The position numbers were made by a program, and so were the translations under genes. Below, piece by piece: positions 1 through 5,810 of a DNA stretch of 10,233 nucleotides. Origin of the DNA: Bacteroidota bacterium (GTDB lineage Bacteria > Zhuqueibacterota > Zhuqueibacteria > Zhuqueibacterales > Geothermadaptataceae); assembly GCA_011375275.1 (NCBI GenBank), contig DRLW01000400.1, positions 1-10,233 of the forward strand, read 5' to 3'. Each line of letters begins with the position of its first letter. The stretch's first letter is position 1. The notes beneath the pieces were generated by a model. That model was given only the letters and a program-made list of their open reading frames with translations. It had not been told where the DNA came from and ran no database searches.

Positions 1-63
1 ATGCTGTCTGAGATGCAGAACCTGCCTGTTTTACGCTATCAATTGGTATTTTAACATGAATGT

Positions 64-69
64 AGGAGG
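64..69 (+). promoter_or_regulatory. Shine-Dalgarno site of the HU/IHF-family gene
   Basis: AGGAGG lies five bases before the GTG at 75. It is a perfect match to the ribosome-binding consensus and fixes the non-ATG start. The kinase, receiver and xseA genes downstream lack such a site. Confidence 0.8.
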
Positions 70-74
70 CATCT

Positions 75-395
75 GTGACCAAGACCGACATTATCGACAT
101 CCTGGCGGAAGGAACCGGCCTGACCAAAGTAGAAACAGCTGCAGTCGTCGATGGCTTTCTGGCGACGATCAGCTATGCGCTGGCGACCGGTGACAGTGTT
201 ACCCTGCGCGGTTTCGGCAGTTTCAGGGTCGTTCAGCGCAACGCACGCTACGGTGTCAACCCCAAGACCGGTAAGGAAATGAACGTTCCTGCCCATAAAT
301 CTCCGGTGTTCAAAGCGTCGCGGGACCTGCGCCGAGCCGTCGATCAGGGCATCAACCCGACCTATACGCCTGCGTCTTCGGACGATGGCGAGTAA
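75..395 (+). CDS. HU/IHF-family DNA-binding protein
   Basis: This is a 106-residue histone-like protein of the HU/IHF family. The family binds DNA as a dimer, bends it through two beta arms, and shapes the nucleoid and protein-DNA assemblies. The N-terminal helical part covers about residues 1-42. The family signature GFGSFRVVQRNARYG starts at residue 46, and the arm motif NPKTG places the likely intercalating proline at residue 63. The C-terminal helix (SPVFKASRDLR) follows at about 76-86. The protein is slightly longer than the usual 90-100 residues because of a polar tail ending in DDGE. The GTG start is chosen because a perfect Shine-Dalgarno site precedes it. Sequence alone does not separate HU from an IHF-like subunit, so no symbol is given. 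A stem-loop and a 176-base gap separate it from the next gene. Confidence 0.93.
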   Translation: MTKTDIIDILAEGTGLTKVETAAVVDGFLATISYALATGDSVTLRGFGSFRVVQRNARYGVNPKTGKEMNVPAHKSPVFKASRDLRRAVDQGINPTYTPASSDDGE

Positions 396-410
396 TGGAC
401 CGGCCAGATA

Positions 411-457
411 ACTGAAAGGCGCATCAGAGCTTTTTTGCATCAGGTGGGCTTTTCAGT
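411..457 (+). repeat. Imperfect stem-loop downstream of the HU/IHF-family gene
   Basis: ACTGAAAGGC at 411-420 can pair with GCTTTTCAGT at 448-457 in a 10-bp stem with one G-U pair. The 27-base loop contains a T6 run, and GCATCAG occurs twice as a direct repeat (421-427 and 437-443). No T tract follows the stem, so it is not a textbook intrinsic terminator. It may be a weak terminator or an mRNA 3' end. The rest of 396-559 shows nothing I can name. Confidence 0.35.
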
Positions 458-559
458 ATTCCGTGACAGGTGTGTCTGAAACCAGAACGATGCGCCGGGC
501 AGCGGAGTTGTTTTGATTTTACGCAATAAATCACATAAGTCATAACCTATTGATTATCA

Positions 560-564
560 AGGAG
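560..564 (+). promoter_or_regulatory. Shine-Dalgarno site of the COX24-type gene
   Basis: AGGAG, within the longer purine stretch AAGGAGAAGAA, sits seven bases before the TTG at 572. It decides the start of a gene that has no in-frame ATG at its beginning. Confidence 0.7.
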
Positions 565-571
565 AAGAACC

Positions 572-667
572 TTGCCAAGCGGTAAGAAAAGAAAACGCCA
601 TAAGATCGCAACGCACAAACGCAAGAAACGTCTTCGCAAGAATCGTCATAAGAAGAAGAACAAGTAA
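572..667 (+). CDS. COX24/AURKAIP1-domain micro-protein, probable ribosome-associated peptide
   Basis: This 31-residue peptide begins MPSGKKRKRHK, reads from a TTG start and ends in TAA. More than half of its residues are lysine, arginine or histidine, and there are no acidic residues. The pattern GKKRKRH, then KRKKR, LRKN and RHKKK matches from memory the short COX24/AURKAIP1-domain proteins annotated in Bacteroidota and relatives. These are related to the C-terminal part of mitochondrial ribosomal protein mS38 and resemble actinobacterial bS22. By that relation it probably binds rRNA in the small ribosomal subunit; this is inference from family, as no catalytic site is expected. The length is normal for the family, so it is not a truncation. 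The Shine-Dalgarno site at 560-564 supports translation. Confidence 0.85.
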   Translation: MPSGKKRKRHKIATHKRKKRLRKNRHKKKNK

Positions 668-679
668 TGACCGGTTCTC

Positions 680-746
680 ATCCCGCGCTGTTTGCCTGAG
701 CGCGCCGAGCGCCTGGAGTGCGGGATAGCTGAAAATTTTTTCAGCT
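680..746 (+). terminator. Double stem-loop after the COX24-type gene, possible terminator
   Basis: Two hairpins stand back to back 12 bases after the stop codon. ATCCCGCGCT at 680-689 pairs with AGTGCGGGAT at 717-726 (10 bp, one G-U), and its loop holds a small GCGC/GCGC inverted repeat. Directly after it, AGCTGAAAA at 727-735 pairs with TTTTCAGCT at 738-746 (9 bp), with a T6 run at 736-741. The G+C-rich stem followed within about ten bases by the T run suggests transcription termination. The spacing is not classical, because the T run is part of the second stem. Confidence 0.5.
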
Positions 747-768
747 TGAGACAGATTGCCGACACACA

Positions 769-840
769 CTGCCCGTATCTGTTCAGTTTGGTCATGATGC
801 GGGCAGCACAGCAACCGTTGTGACGCACGTCGCAGCGGTT
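769..840 (+). other. Pair of strong stem-loops, candidate structured RNA or leader
   Basis: CTGCCCGTATC at 769-779 pairs with GATGCGGGCAG at 796-806, giving 11 bp with one G-U pair and a 16-base loop. Seven bases after it ends, AACCGTTGTGAC at 813-824 pairs with GTCGCAGCGGTT at 829-840, giving 12 bp with two G-U pairs closed by a GCAC tetraloop. A weaker hairpin, GTTCC/GGAAC, lies at 879-895. The G-U pairs hold only in a + strand transcript; on the other strand they become A-C mismatches. With the hairpins at 680-746 they fill much of the 317-base gap before the kinase gene. I recognise no known RNA family here, and no tRNA, tmRNA, SRP or RNase P signature. Confidence 0.4.
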
Positions 841-984
841 CTTTCGTCAGGCCGTTTCCCCGCGGTTTGAAACAATCAGTTCCCGGCTGCGGAACAACAG
901 CATCCCAGGTCCAACGGATCCAGCAGAACACTTCCAGTCCAGCCCGCAGTTGATCAGCATAATCATCCAACATGTGGTAATGCG

Positions 985-3204
985 ATGAGCTCTATGCGAA
1001 AAATATTGCTCGTGGATGACGAGAAGATCATGCATGATCTCGCAATGGCTTATCTCGAGCGTGAGGGCTACAATATCGTCTCCGCCTTCAATGGCAAGGA
1101 GGGGCTGAATATGATGCTGACCGAGCGGCCTGATGTCGTGCTGCTCGATTACATGATGCCCGGCCTCAACGGCGAGGAAGTCTATCAGGAGCTGTGCAGC
1201 AATCCGAAATACAAGGCAATCAGCAAAACGCCGGTCATTCTTCTGACAGCCAACGGGTGTGATGACAGCCTGAAGACGCGTTTACTGCGCCAGGGAGTCC
1301 TGGCTTATCTGCAAAAGCCCTTTGGCCTGCGCGAACTGGCAAATATCATCGAGAATATTTTCATTATCAATGATATGCGCCGCGATAACCAGTTGCTCAA
1401 GCGTGCTGTACGCACCTCGCGGGATATCATCACCCAGGTTGTGCACAATGCGCCGGTCGGTATTATCGCCACGAACCGGGGCGGTAAGATCACTCAGATC
1501 AACCGGCATGCTCTGAAAGTTCTGGAAGCGGCTACAGGCCAGAGTGCCAGCGAGTTGAACATTCTCGAAAACGATGAGCTGCGCAATACATTTTTTTACG
1601 AGGGCGTGTCTTACGTTCTTTCCCTGGGTAAACCATGGTTGCGTGAAGTCCTGTTCTGGTCACCCCGTTTTGCGGTGCGCTCTGTGCTGAACGTCCATTT
1701 CGTGCCCATGCGCACGGGCAATACCGGTGCTGTTGACGGGACGATCGGCATCATCGAAGATATTACCGAGAAACAAAAAGCGCAACTCGAGCGCATGATT
1801 CTTTCCAATATCTCGCAAGTGATGCAGGAAGCGCGCAACATCGACGAAGTGCTGCAGCTTCTGCTCACCGCCGCGACTGCAGGGCAGGGGCTCGGATTTA
1901 CGCGCGCGATGATTTTTCTCTATGACGAGGAAAAGCAGATATTGAGGGGCAGGCTCGCGGTAGGCCCGTCTTCCAGCGAGGAAGCACGCCGGATCTGGGA
2001 AGAGCTCAGCCACGAAAACATCGAAATCGATCATTTCCTGCGCAAGTACGGTCGCTTCGGCAAGGAGAATTCCGCCGCTCTCAACCAGAAGGTGCGAGGT
2101 ATCACCATTCCGGTGGACAGCGACTGCCAGCTTGTCAAACATTTTCTCGAGCGCAAGCAATATCGCAGCATAGCAGCCAGGAGCCGGAACAGCTTCCGGG
2201 ATACCACCCACTCACCGGCAGAGCTTGCAGCCCTCGAGCTCGATGAGTTTGTTTCCATCCCCCTGCACAGCCCGGAACGGCTTTGGGGCATTATCATCGC
2301 TGATAATAAATACGGACATGTCAAGCTGCATCAGTCCCGGATTCAGATGCTCGCACTGGCAGCCGCGCATGCAGCAAATGCCATGGTGCGGCTCGCTGCT
2401 TTCAGAAAGATCGAGGACGATAACCGCAAGCTGGAAAAAGCCCTCAACGAACTCAAGGAAACGCAGGAAAAGCTCATCCACGCGGAACGGCTGGCAGCAA
2501 TCGGTGAGATGGCTGCGCACGTCGCCCATGAAATCCGCAATCCGCTGGTCACGATCGGCGGCTGGGCACGCCGGATGGCAGAAAAGGCCTGCCAGAACGG
2601 CGAGCAGAGAGAAGACGATCCGGCACGCATCATCGTCGATGAGGTCGTGCGTCTGGAAAGCATTCTGGCCAATGTTCTCAACTTTACCCGGACAAACGAA
2701 CCTCAGCTCGTACAGGGCAATATCAATACACTCATTCATGAGCTGTGCCTGCAACTGAAACCAGAATATCAGAAAAACGGCATCAACTGCAGCATGAATT
2801 TGCAGGATAACCTGCCTGACTGTCTGTTCGACCCCGATCAGATTAAGCAGGTCCTTCTCAACCTGCTGAAAAACAGCCTGCAGTCGATAGGCCCCGGAGG
2901 GAGAATCGGCATCGCCACTTTGCTCCGTGGCCGGGATATCGAGATCACGGTGAGTGATAACGGCCGTGGGATCCCGAAAAGCGTGCTCGATTCGATCTTC
3001 AACCCCTTTTTCACCACCAAGGAGCATGGCACAGGTCTGGGCCTGGCCATCTCGAGAAGAATTATCCACAACCATGGTGGCGAAATCACAGTACATTCCG
3101 AACCAAACACGGGCAGCGTTTTCAAAGTTAATCTGCCGATCGATCTGAAGAAAGCAGATGACCATAACGAAGGCCCGGCCAGTCTGCAGGAAATGATCCT
3201 GTGA
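985..3204 (+). CDS. Hybrid sensor histidine kinase: receiver-PAS-GAF-HisKA-HATPase
   Basis: This 739-residue protein is a histidine kinase with an N-terminal receiver. The receiver (about 4-125) has acidic D11/D12, phospho-acceptor D55, T88 and K111. A PAS-like domain (about 143-263) ends in EDITEKQ, and a GAF-like domain spans about 273-472. A short coiled coil (473-500) leads into the dimerisation domain with the H box AHEIRNPL and phosphorylated H515. The ATP-binding domain has the N box around N626/N630, DNGRG at 658-662 and GTGLGL at 682-687. All catalytic residues are present, so the kinase should be active. No membrane segments are evident, so it is probably cytoplasmic. PAS and GAF suggest a small-molecule or redox input; the ligand is unknown. 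Start 985 lacks a clear Shine-Dalgarno site; ATG at 994 (MRKILLVDDE) is an equally plausible start. The likely partner is the receiver gene at 3325. Confidence 0.93.
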   Translation: MSSMRKILLVDDEKIMHDLAMAYLEREGYNIVSAFNGKEGLNMMLTERPDVVLLDYMMPGLNGEEVYQELCSNPKYKAISKTPVILLTANGCDDSLKTRLLRQGVLAYLQKPFGLRELANIIENIFIINDMRRDNQLLKRAVRTSRDIITQVVHNAPVGIIATNRGGKITQINRHALKVLEAATGQSASELNILENDELRNTFFYEGVSYVLSLGKPWLREVLFWSPRFAVRSVLNVHFVPMRTGNTGAVDGTIGIIEDITEKQKAQLERMILSNISQVMQEARNIDEVLQLLLTAATAGQGLGFTRAMIFLYDEEKQILRGRLAVGPSSSEEARRIWEELSHENIEIDHFLRKYGRFGKENSAALNQKVRGITIPVDSDCQLVKHFLERKQYRSIAARSRNSFRDTTHSPAELAALELDEFVSIPLHSPERLWGIIIADNKYGHVKLHQSRIQMLALAAAHAANAMVRLAAFRKIEDDNRKLEKALNELKETQEKLIHAERLAAIGEMAAHVAHEIRNPLVTIGGWARRMAEKACQNGEQREDDPARIIVDEVVRLESILANVLNFTRTNEPQLVQGNINTLIHELCLQLKPEYQKNGINCSMNLQDNLPDCLFDPDQIKQVLLNLLKNSLQSIGPGGRIGIATLLRGRDIEITVSDNGRGIPKSVLDSIFNPFFTTKEHGTGLGLAISRRIIHNHGGEITVHSEPNTGSVFKVNLPIDLKKADDHNEGPASLQEMIL

Positions 3205-3211
3205 GCCGGAT

Positions 3212-3227
3212 AAAGCAGCGCTTTTTT
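3212..3227 (+). terminator. Weak stem-loop plus T6 after the kinase gene
   Basis: AAAGC at 3212-3216 can pair with GCTTT at 3220-3224 around a three-base loop, and the T6 run spans 3222-3227. The stem is short, so this is at best an inefficient intrinsic terminator. Read-through into the receiver gene is possible. Confidence 0.3.
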
Positions 3228-3284
3228 GTTTGGCTATGGCAGTGCATTCACGCTATGTGATTCAGACGGCACGACTCGGGTTCG

Positions 3285-3314
3285 TTGACTTTCCCACTCA
3301 TCAAACGGTATTTG
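3285..3314 (+). promoter_or_regulatory. Candidate promoter for the lone receiver gene
   Basis: TTGACT at 3285-3290 and TATTTG at 3309-3314 are 18 bases apart, a reasonable sigma-70-like pair; TATTTG also resembles part of the Bacteroidota -7 element. The predicted transcript would start near 3321, only a few bases before the ATG at 3325, giving an almost leaderless mRNA. That would fit the absence of a Shine-Dalgarno site there. Confidence 0.4.
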
Positions 3315-3324
3315 GACAGCATAC

Positions 3325-3690
3325 ATGACAAAGAACGCGAAAATATTGCTTGTGGAGGACGAACGCAGCCTGCGCATGTTGTACAAGCAGATACTCAGCG
3401 ACGATGGCTATACGGTTTATGACGCTAAAAACGGAGCTGAAGCACTGGAGATTATCGTCAGGCACCACCCTGATCTGGCCATCCTGGATATCCGCCTTTC
3501 CGGGGAGGACGGACTTGAACTCATGGGTAAGATTATCAACGTAAACGACAAAATACCGATTATTTTGCACACTGCCTATGATGTCTGGAGAGATAATTTC
3601 CGCGGCCGCATTGCGGATGCATATATCGTCAAATCCTCGGATATGTCGGAGCTGAAAGAAACCATCAAAAACCTGTTGCAGCGCAATTGA
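3325..3690 (+). CDS. Single-domain response regulator (receiver only)
   Basis: This 121-residue protein consists of one receiver domain with no output domain. It has acidic E11/D12, phospho-acceptor D55, T83 and conserved K103, so it should be phosphorylated. K103 is followed by SS rather than the usual proline (YIVKSSD); I recall this ending in other stand-alone CheY/Spo0F-like receivers. Such proteins work by binding a partner or by passing phosphate along a relay. The neighbouring kinase at 985-3204 is the obvious donor, but no histidine-phosphotransfer protein lies in the window. The ATG start at 3325 gives the standard MTKNAKILLVEDE beginning, although no Shine-Dalgarno site is visible. 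The final output of this pathway cannot be told from the sequence. Confidence 0.92.
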   Translation: MTKNAKILLVEDERSLRMLYKQILSDDGYTVYDAKNGAEALEIIVRHHPDLAILDIRLSGEDGLELMGKIINVNDKIPIILHTAYDVWRDNFRGRIADAYIVKSSDMSELKETIKNLLQRN

Positions 3691-3743
3691 GGTTCACCCC
3701 CGGAGCCTTGTTGTCTGCACGACCGAACCGGGTTGATCACTGA

Positions 3744-4982
3744 ATGGATTTTTTTGACTATCAGCCGGAGTCAGAAGCACAGGATGTTCTGACCGTTTCA
3801 CAGGTCAACAGAAACATCAAGCTGTTGATCGAACAGTCCCTGCCGTGGTATCGCGTCGAAGGCGAACTCTCCAATTTCAAACATCACTCTTCCGGCCATA
3901 TGTATTTTTCCCTGAAAGATGAAGCCTCGCAGTTGCCCTGCGTGATGTGGGCCGGGCGAAATAGTTCCCTGCGCTTCAGGCCGGAAAACGGCATGAAAGT
4001 TCAGTGTTATGGCAGAATAACTGTTTACGAACGCCGTGGTGTGTATCAACTCGATGTCATGCAGATGTCCCCAGCCGGGCTTGGAGACCTGCAGCTCGCT
4101 TTTGAGCGGCTGAAGGAGAAACTCGCGGCTGAGGGGTTGTTCGATGCCAGCCGTAAACGCCCGCTTCCGCTTTTCCCTGCACGGATCGGGGTCGTGACCT
4201 CCCCGACAGGCGCTGCGATACGCGACCTGATCTCTGTGCTCAGACGTCGCTGGCCGGTTGCGGAAATCATTCTGCGCCCTGCGCTGGTTCAGGGGCCGGA
4301 GGCTGCGGCAGACATCGTCGCCGGTATCGAGGAGTTCAACGAATTCGGAGAAGCCGACGTGCTCATCGTCGGTCGGGGGGGAGGGTCGCTGGAAGATTTA
4401 TGGCCCTTCAACGAAGAGATCGTCGCCCGGGCTATCGTACAGTCGTCGATCCCGGTCGTCAGCGCTGTCGGGCACGAGGTCGATTTTACTATTGCAGATT
4501 TTGTCGCCGATTTGCGCGCACCCACGCCCTCGGCTGCGGCTGAGCTCGTGGTTCCGGACCATGAGGAAGTGCGCGCGACGGTGATGAATTTAATACTCCG
4601 CGGCTATCGTTCCCTGATGGCACGAATCCGCGAATTGCGGCACAAAACCGAGGCGCTGCACAACAGCTATGCTCTGCAGCAGCCGCGTGATCTCATCCGC
4701 CAGTACCGGCAGACGTGTGACGAACTGCGGCGCAGACTTGAAAGCAGCATGCTACAGAGAATCACCCGCGACAGGGTGGAGGTCGAATCGCTGCGCAAGC
4801 GGTTGATCGCGCTGGGACACGAGAACGTGCTCAAGCGCGGTTACACCATGGCACTCGATGCGCAATCCGGCCACATCATCACCTCTGCCGGTGCACTGCG
4901 TACCGGCCAGAAGATCTCGGTCCGGTTCCACGATGGCCGCGCCGGGGCATCTGTCAATGAGATCGAAGTGGATGAATCGTGA
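3744..4982 (+). CDS. xseA: Exodeoxyribonuclease VII large subunit
   Basis: This 412-residue protein is the catalytic subunit of ExoVII, which degrades single-stranded DNA from both ends to oligonucleotides and works with several copies of XseB. The N-terminal OB-fold region (about 12-110) opens with LTVSQVNRNIKLLIEQ and includes the GELSNFKHHSSGHMYFSLKD block. The catalytic region carries GVVTSPTGAAIRD from residue 149, GRGGGSLEDLW from 210 and GHEVDFTIAD from 243, followed by RAPTPSAAAEL. A charged helical region, probably coiled coil for XseB binding, leads to the LKRGYTMAL block near the C-terminus. It is somewhat shorter than the E. coli protein (about 456 residues) but within family range, and no key block is missing. 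Its start has no good Shine-Dalgarno site. The xseB gene follows only after a 597-base spacer. Confidence 0.96.
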   Translation: MDFFDYQPESEAQDVLTVSQVNRNIKLLIEQSLPWYRVEGELSNFKHHSSGHMYFSLKDEASQLPCVMWAGRNSSLRFRPENGMKVQCYGRITVYERRGVYQLDVMQMSPAGLGDLQLAFERLKEKLAAEGLFDASRKRPLPLFPARIGVVTSPTGAAIRDLISVLRRRWPVAEIILRPALVQGPEAAADIVAGIEEFNEFGEADVLIVGRGGGSLEDLWPFNEEIVARAIVQSSIPVVSAVGHEVDFTIADFVADLRAPTPSAAAELVVPDHEEVRATVMNLILRGYRSLMARIRELRHKTEALHNSYALQQPRDLIRQYRQTCDELRRRLESSMLQRITRDRVEVESLRKRLIALGHENVLKRGYTMALDAQSGHIITSAGALRTGQKISVRFHDGRAGASVNEIEVDES

Positions 4983-5110
4983 GAGTTGCTTACAACGCGA
5001 AATATCCGTGAGGTTGTGGAACTCGTCCTTGTGCTTTTTTTGAACCACGAAGTGCACTCCGGGTATCCAGTTCACTCAGCAAACCGGGCCCGGCTCAGAT
5101 ACCGGCATGT

Positions 5111-5213
5111 GTCATTCCGGCCAGGCGCAGCGCAGTGGCGGGATCTCATCTTTTTGGGCACGTGCCAGAGTCAGGGAGATTCCGGTCTTCCCCTGCGGGG
5201 AAACCGGAATGAC
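5111..5213. repeat. 103-bp palindromic element with 10-bp perfect terminal inverted repeats
   Basis: The ends GTCATTCCGG (5111-5120) and CCGGAATGAC (5204-5213) are perfect inverted repeats. Inside, ATCTC (5143-5147) pairs with GAGAT (5176-5180), and GGCACGTGCC at 5157-5166 is a perfect palindrome at the centre. Each arm can also fold alone. The right arm makes a 14-bp stem (5179-5210) around TTCCCC-TGC-GGGGAA with one bulged base; the left arm pairs 5114-5123 with 5136-5144. The whole can thus form a cloverleaf. It resembles small non-autonomous palindromic repeats (MITE- or REP-like) whose ends read GTCATTCC. Only one copy is in the window and no clear target duplication is seen, so mobility is inferred. 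Confidence 0.65.
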
Positions 5214-5297
5214 GGTTCCGGGGTCGGCAGGTGCTGTTGTAACGCAGTCCGGTTTAAAAAATACAACCGTGCTGAGTTAAATGGATAACCAGTGAAG

Positions 5298-5402
5298 TGC
5301 ACGATGAACTCGAAGAAAAACAAGAAGAAAGGCGGGAACTGCTGGTATTGATTTTACGATACTTCGGCTCTCTTCGTGCGCTTCGAGAACTTCATGGTGC
5401 AA
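5298..5402. repeat. Degenerate inverted repeat built on CTTCGTG-like 9-mers
   Basis: The right part has three 9-base units starting CTTCGTG, CTTCGAG and CTTCATG at 5372, 5381 and 5390, ending in GTGCAA. Its reverse complement (TGCACCATGAAG, then CTCGAAG and CACGAAGA) aligns with the left part at 5298-5331 (TGCACGATGAA, CTCGAAG, ACAAGAAGA), allowing one three-base gap. About 30 bases separate the arms. It recalls the ACCACGAAG-type intergenic repeats of some environmental bacteria, and TTGAACCACGAAG at 5040-5052 looks like a further fragment. Confidence 0.45.
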
Positions 5403-5490
5403 GCCGGCTTCAGCCAAAAGCAGAGAGAACGGAATAATCAGACACGATGCGCACAGATAGTAGTGTGCCGGATGGCCGAGGTGGGCAGCG

Positions 5491-5538
5491 GTGACGCTGG
5501 AGCGTCGGGATGAACGTCACACCGCTGGAGCGGCGTGA
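5491..5538 (+). repeat. Tandem TGGA-tetraloop hairpins (GCTGGAGC motif)
   Basis: GACGC-TGGA-GCGTC at 5493-5506 is a perfect 5-bp hairpin. TCACACCGC-TGGA-GCGGCGTGA at 5517-5538 is a 9-bp stem with one mismatch and the same loop. The shared core CGCTGGAGCG resembles a dispersed intergenic hairpin family in many bacteria with the form ACGCTGGAGCGT. The second hairpin ends 41 bases before the xseB ATG, so it could affect the leader of the xseB-nadK-mutS transcript. Confidence 0.55.
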
Positions 5539-5579
5539 GGAGAGATGAAGAGAAACAAAGAAAAATACGGTGGAACGAT

Positions 5580-5810
5580 ATGCCAGCAAAAGTGAAATTT
5601 GAAAAGGCCCTGAGCCGGCTCGAAGAGATCGTCGAAAACCTGGAGCAGGGAAAAGGCAGCCTCGACGAGGCCATCGCAGCTTTTGAGGAGGGGATCGGGT
5701 TGGCCCGGCAGTGCAGCGAGAAACTCGACGAAGCAGAGAAAAAGGTCAAAAAGCTGATCAAGACAGATACCGGCTTTCAGCTCGATCTACTCGAGGGCGA
5801 GGATATCTGA
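5580..5810 (+). CDS. xseB: Exodeoxyribonuclease VII small subunit
   Basis: This 76-residue helical protein is the small subunit of ExoVII; several copies bind the coiled coil of XseA and are needed for nuclease activity. The family pattern FEKALSRLEEIVENLEQG begins at residue 7, followed by SLDEAIAAFEEGIGL and a charged C-terminal helix. The length is close to that of the E. coli protein (80 residues). I use the ATG at 5580: the family normally starts just before FEKAL, and GGTGG lies about six bases upstream. An in-frame GTG at 5535 would add 15 residues but falls inside the hairpin at 5517-5538. The stop shares one base with the nadK start (TGATG), a sign of translational coupling. It is separated from its partner xseA by a repeat-rich spacer. 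Confidence 0.93.
   Translation: MPAKVKFEKALSRLEEIVENLEQGKGSLDEAIAAFEEGIGLARQCSEKLDEAEKKVKKLIKTDTGFQLDLLEGEDI

Larger units (their letters stand above)
4983..5579 (+). other. Repeat-rich non-coding spacer between xseA and xseB
   Basis: This gap of 597 bases has no convincing gene. From left to right it holds a T7 run at 5035-5041; TTGAACCACGAAG at 5040-5052, related to the degenerate repeat further right; a perfect palindrome CCGGGCCCGG at 5084-5093; the long palindromic element at 5111-5213; the degenerate inverted repeat at 5298-5402; and two TGGA-loop hairpins at 5491-5538. The single long frame through it (from TTG 4986 to 5288) crosses the palindrome and resembles no protein I know. xseA and xseB are often adjacent, so I infer that small repeats accumulated here. 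Confidence 0.7.

Noticed and set aside
1..54. Short frame MLSEMQNLPVLRYQLVF ending in TAA at the left edge, possibly the tail of an upstream gene
   Set aside because: Only 17 codons are visible and nothing identifies them as coding.
30..57. TTTACG and TAACAT as a promoter for the HU/IHF-family gene
   Set aside because: The predicted start would fall inside the Shine-Dalgarno site, which is not workable for this gene.
513..523. TTGATTTTACG also occurs at 5348-5358
   Set aside because: An 11-base match between two sites in 10 kb is expected by chance, and the surroundings do not extend it.
557..973. A 138-codon minus-strand frame covering the COX24-type gene and the hairpin region
   Set aside because: It is antisense to a recognised gene with its own Shine-Dalgarno site, and its translation has no family-like pattern.
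2212..3165. A 317-codon minus-strand frame inside the kinase gene
   Set aside because: It lies opposite the conserved HisKA/HATPase region, resembles no protein family, and has the look of a codon-bias shadow.
4986..5288. A 100-codon + strand frame after xseA
   Set aside because: It starts with TTG, runs straight through the 103-bp palindrome and has repeat-like, cysteine- and arginine-rich composition. It is best explained as chance.
5535..5579. Longer xseB starting at GTG 5535
   Set aside because: The extra 15 residues are not typical of the family, and the GTG lies in a hairpin. ATG 5580 gives the usual N-terminus.
5711..5809. Longer nadK starting at ATG 5711
   Set aside because: The extra part lies inside xseB in another frame and is not NAD-kinase-like; ATG 5810 gives the normal N-terminus and a classical TGATG overlap.
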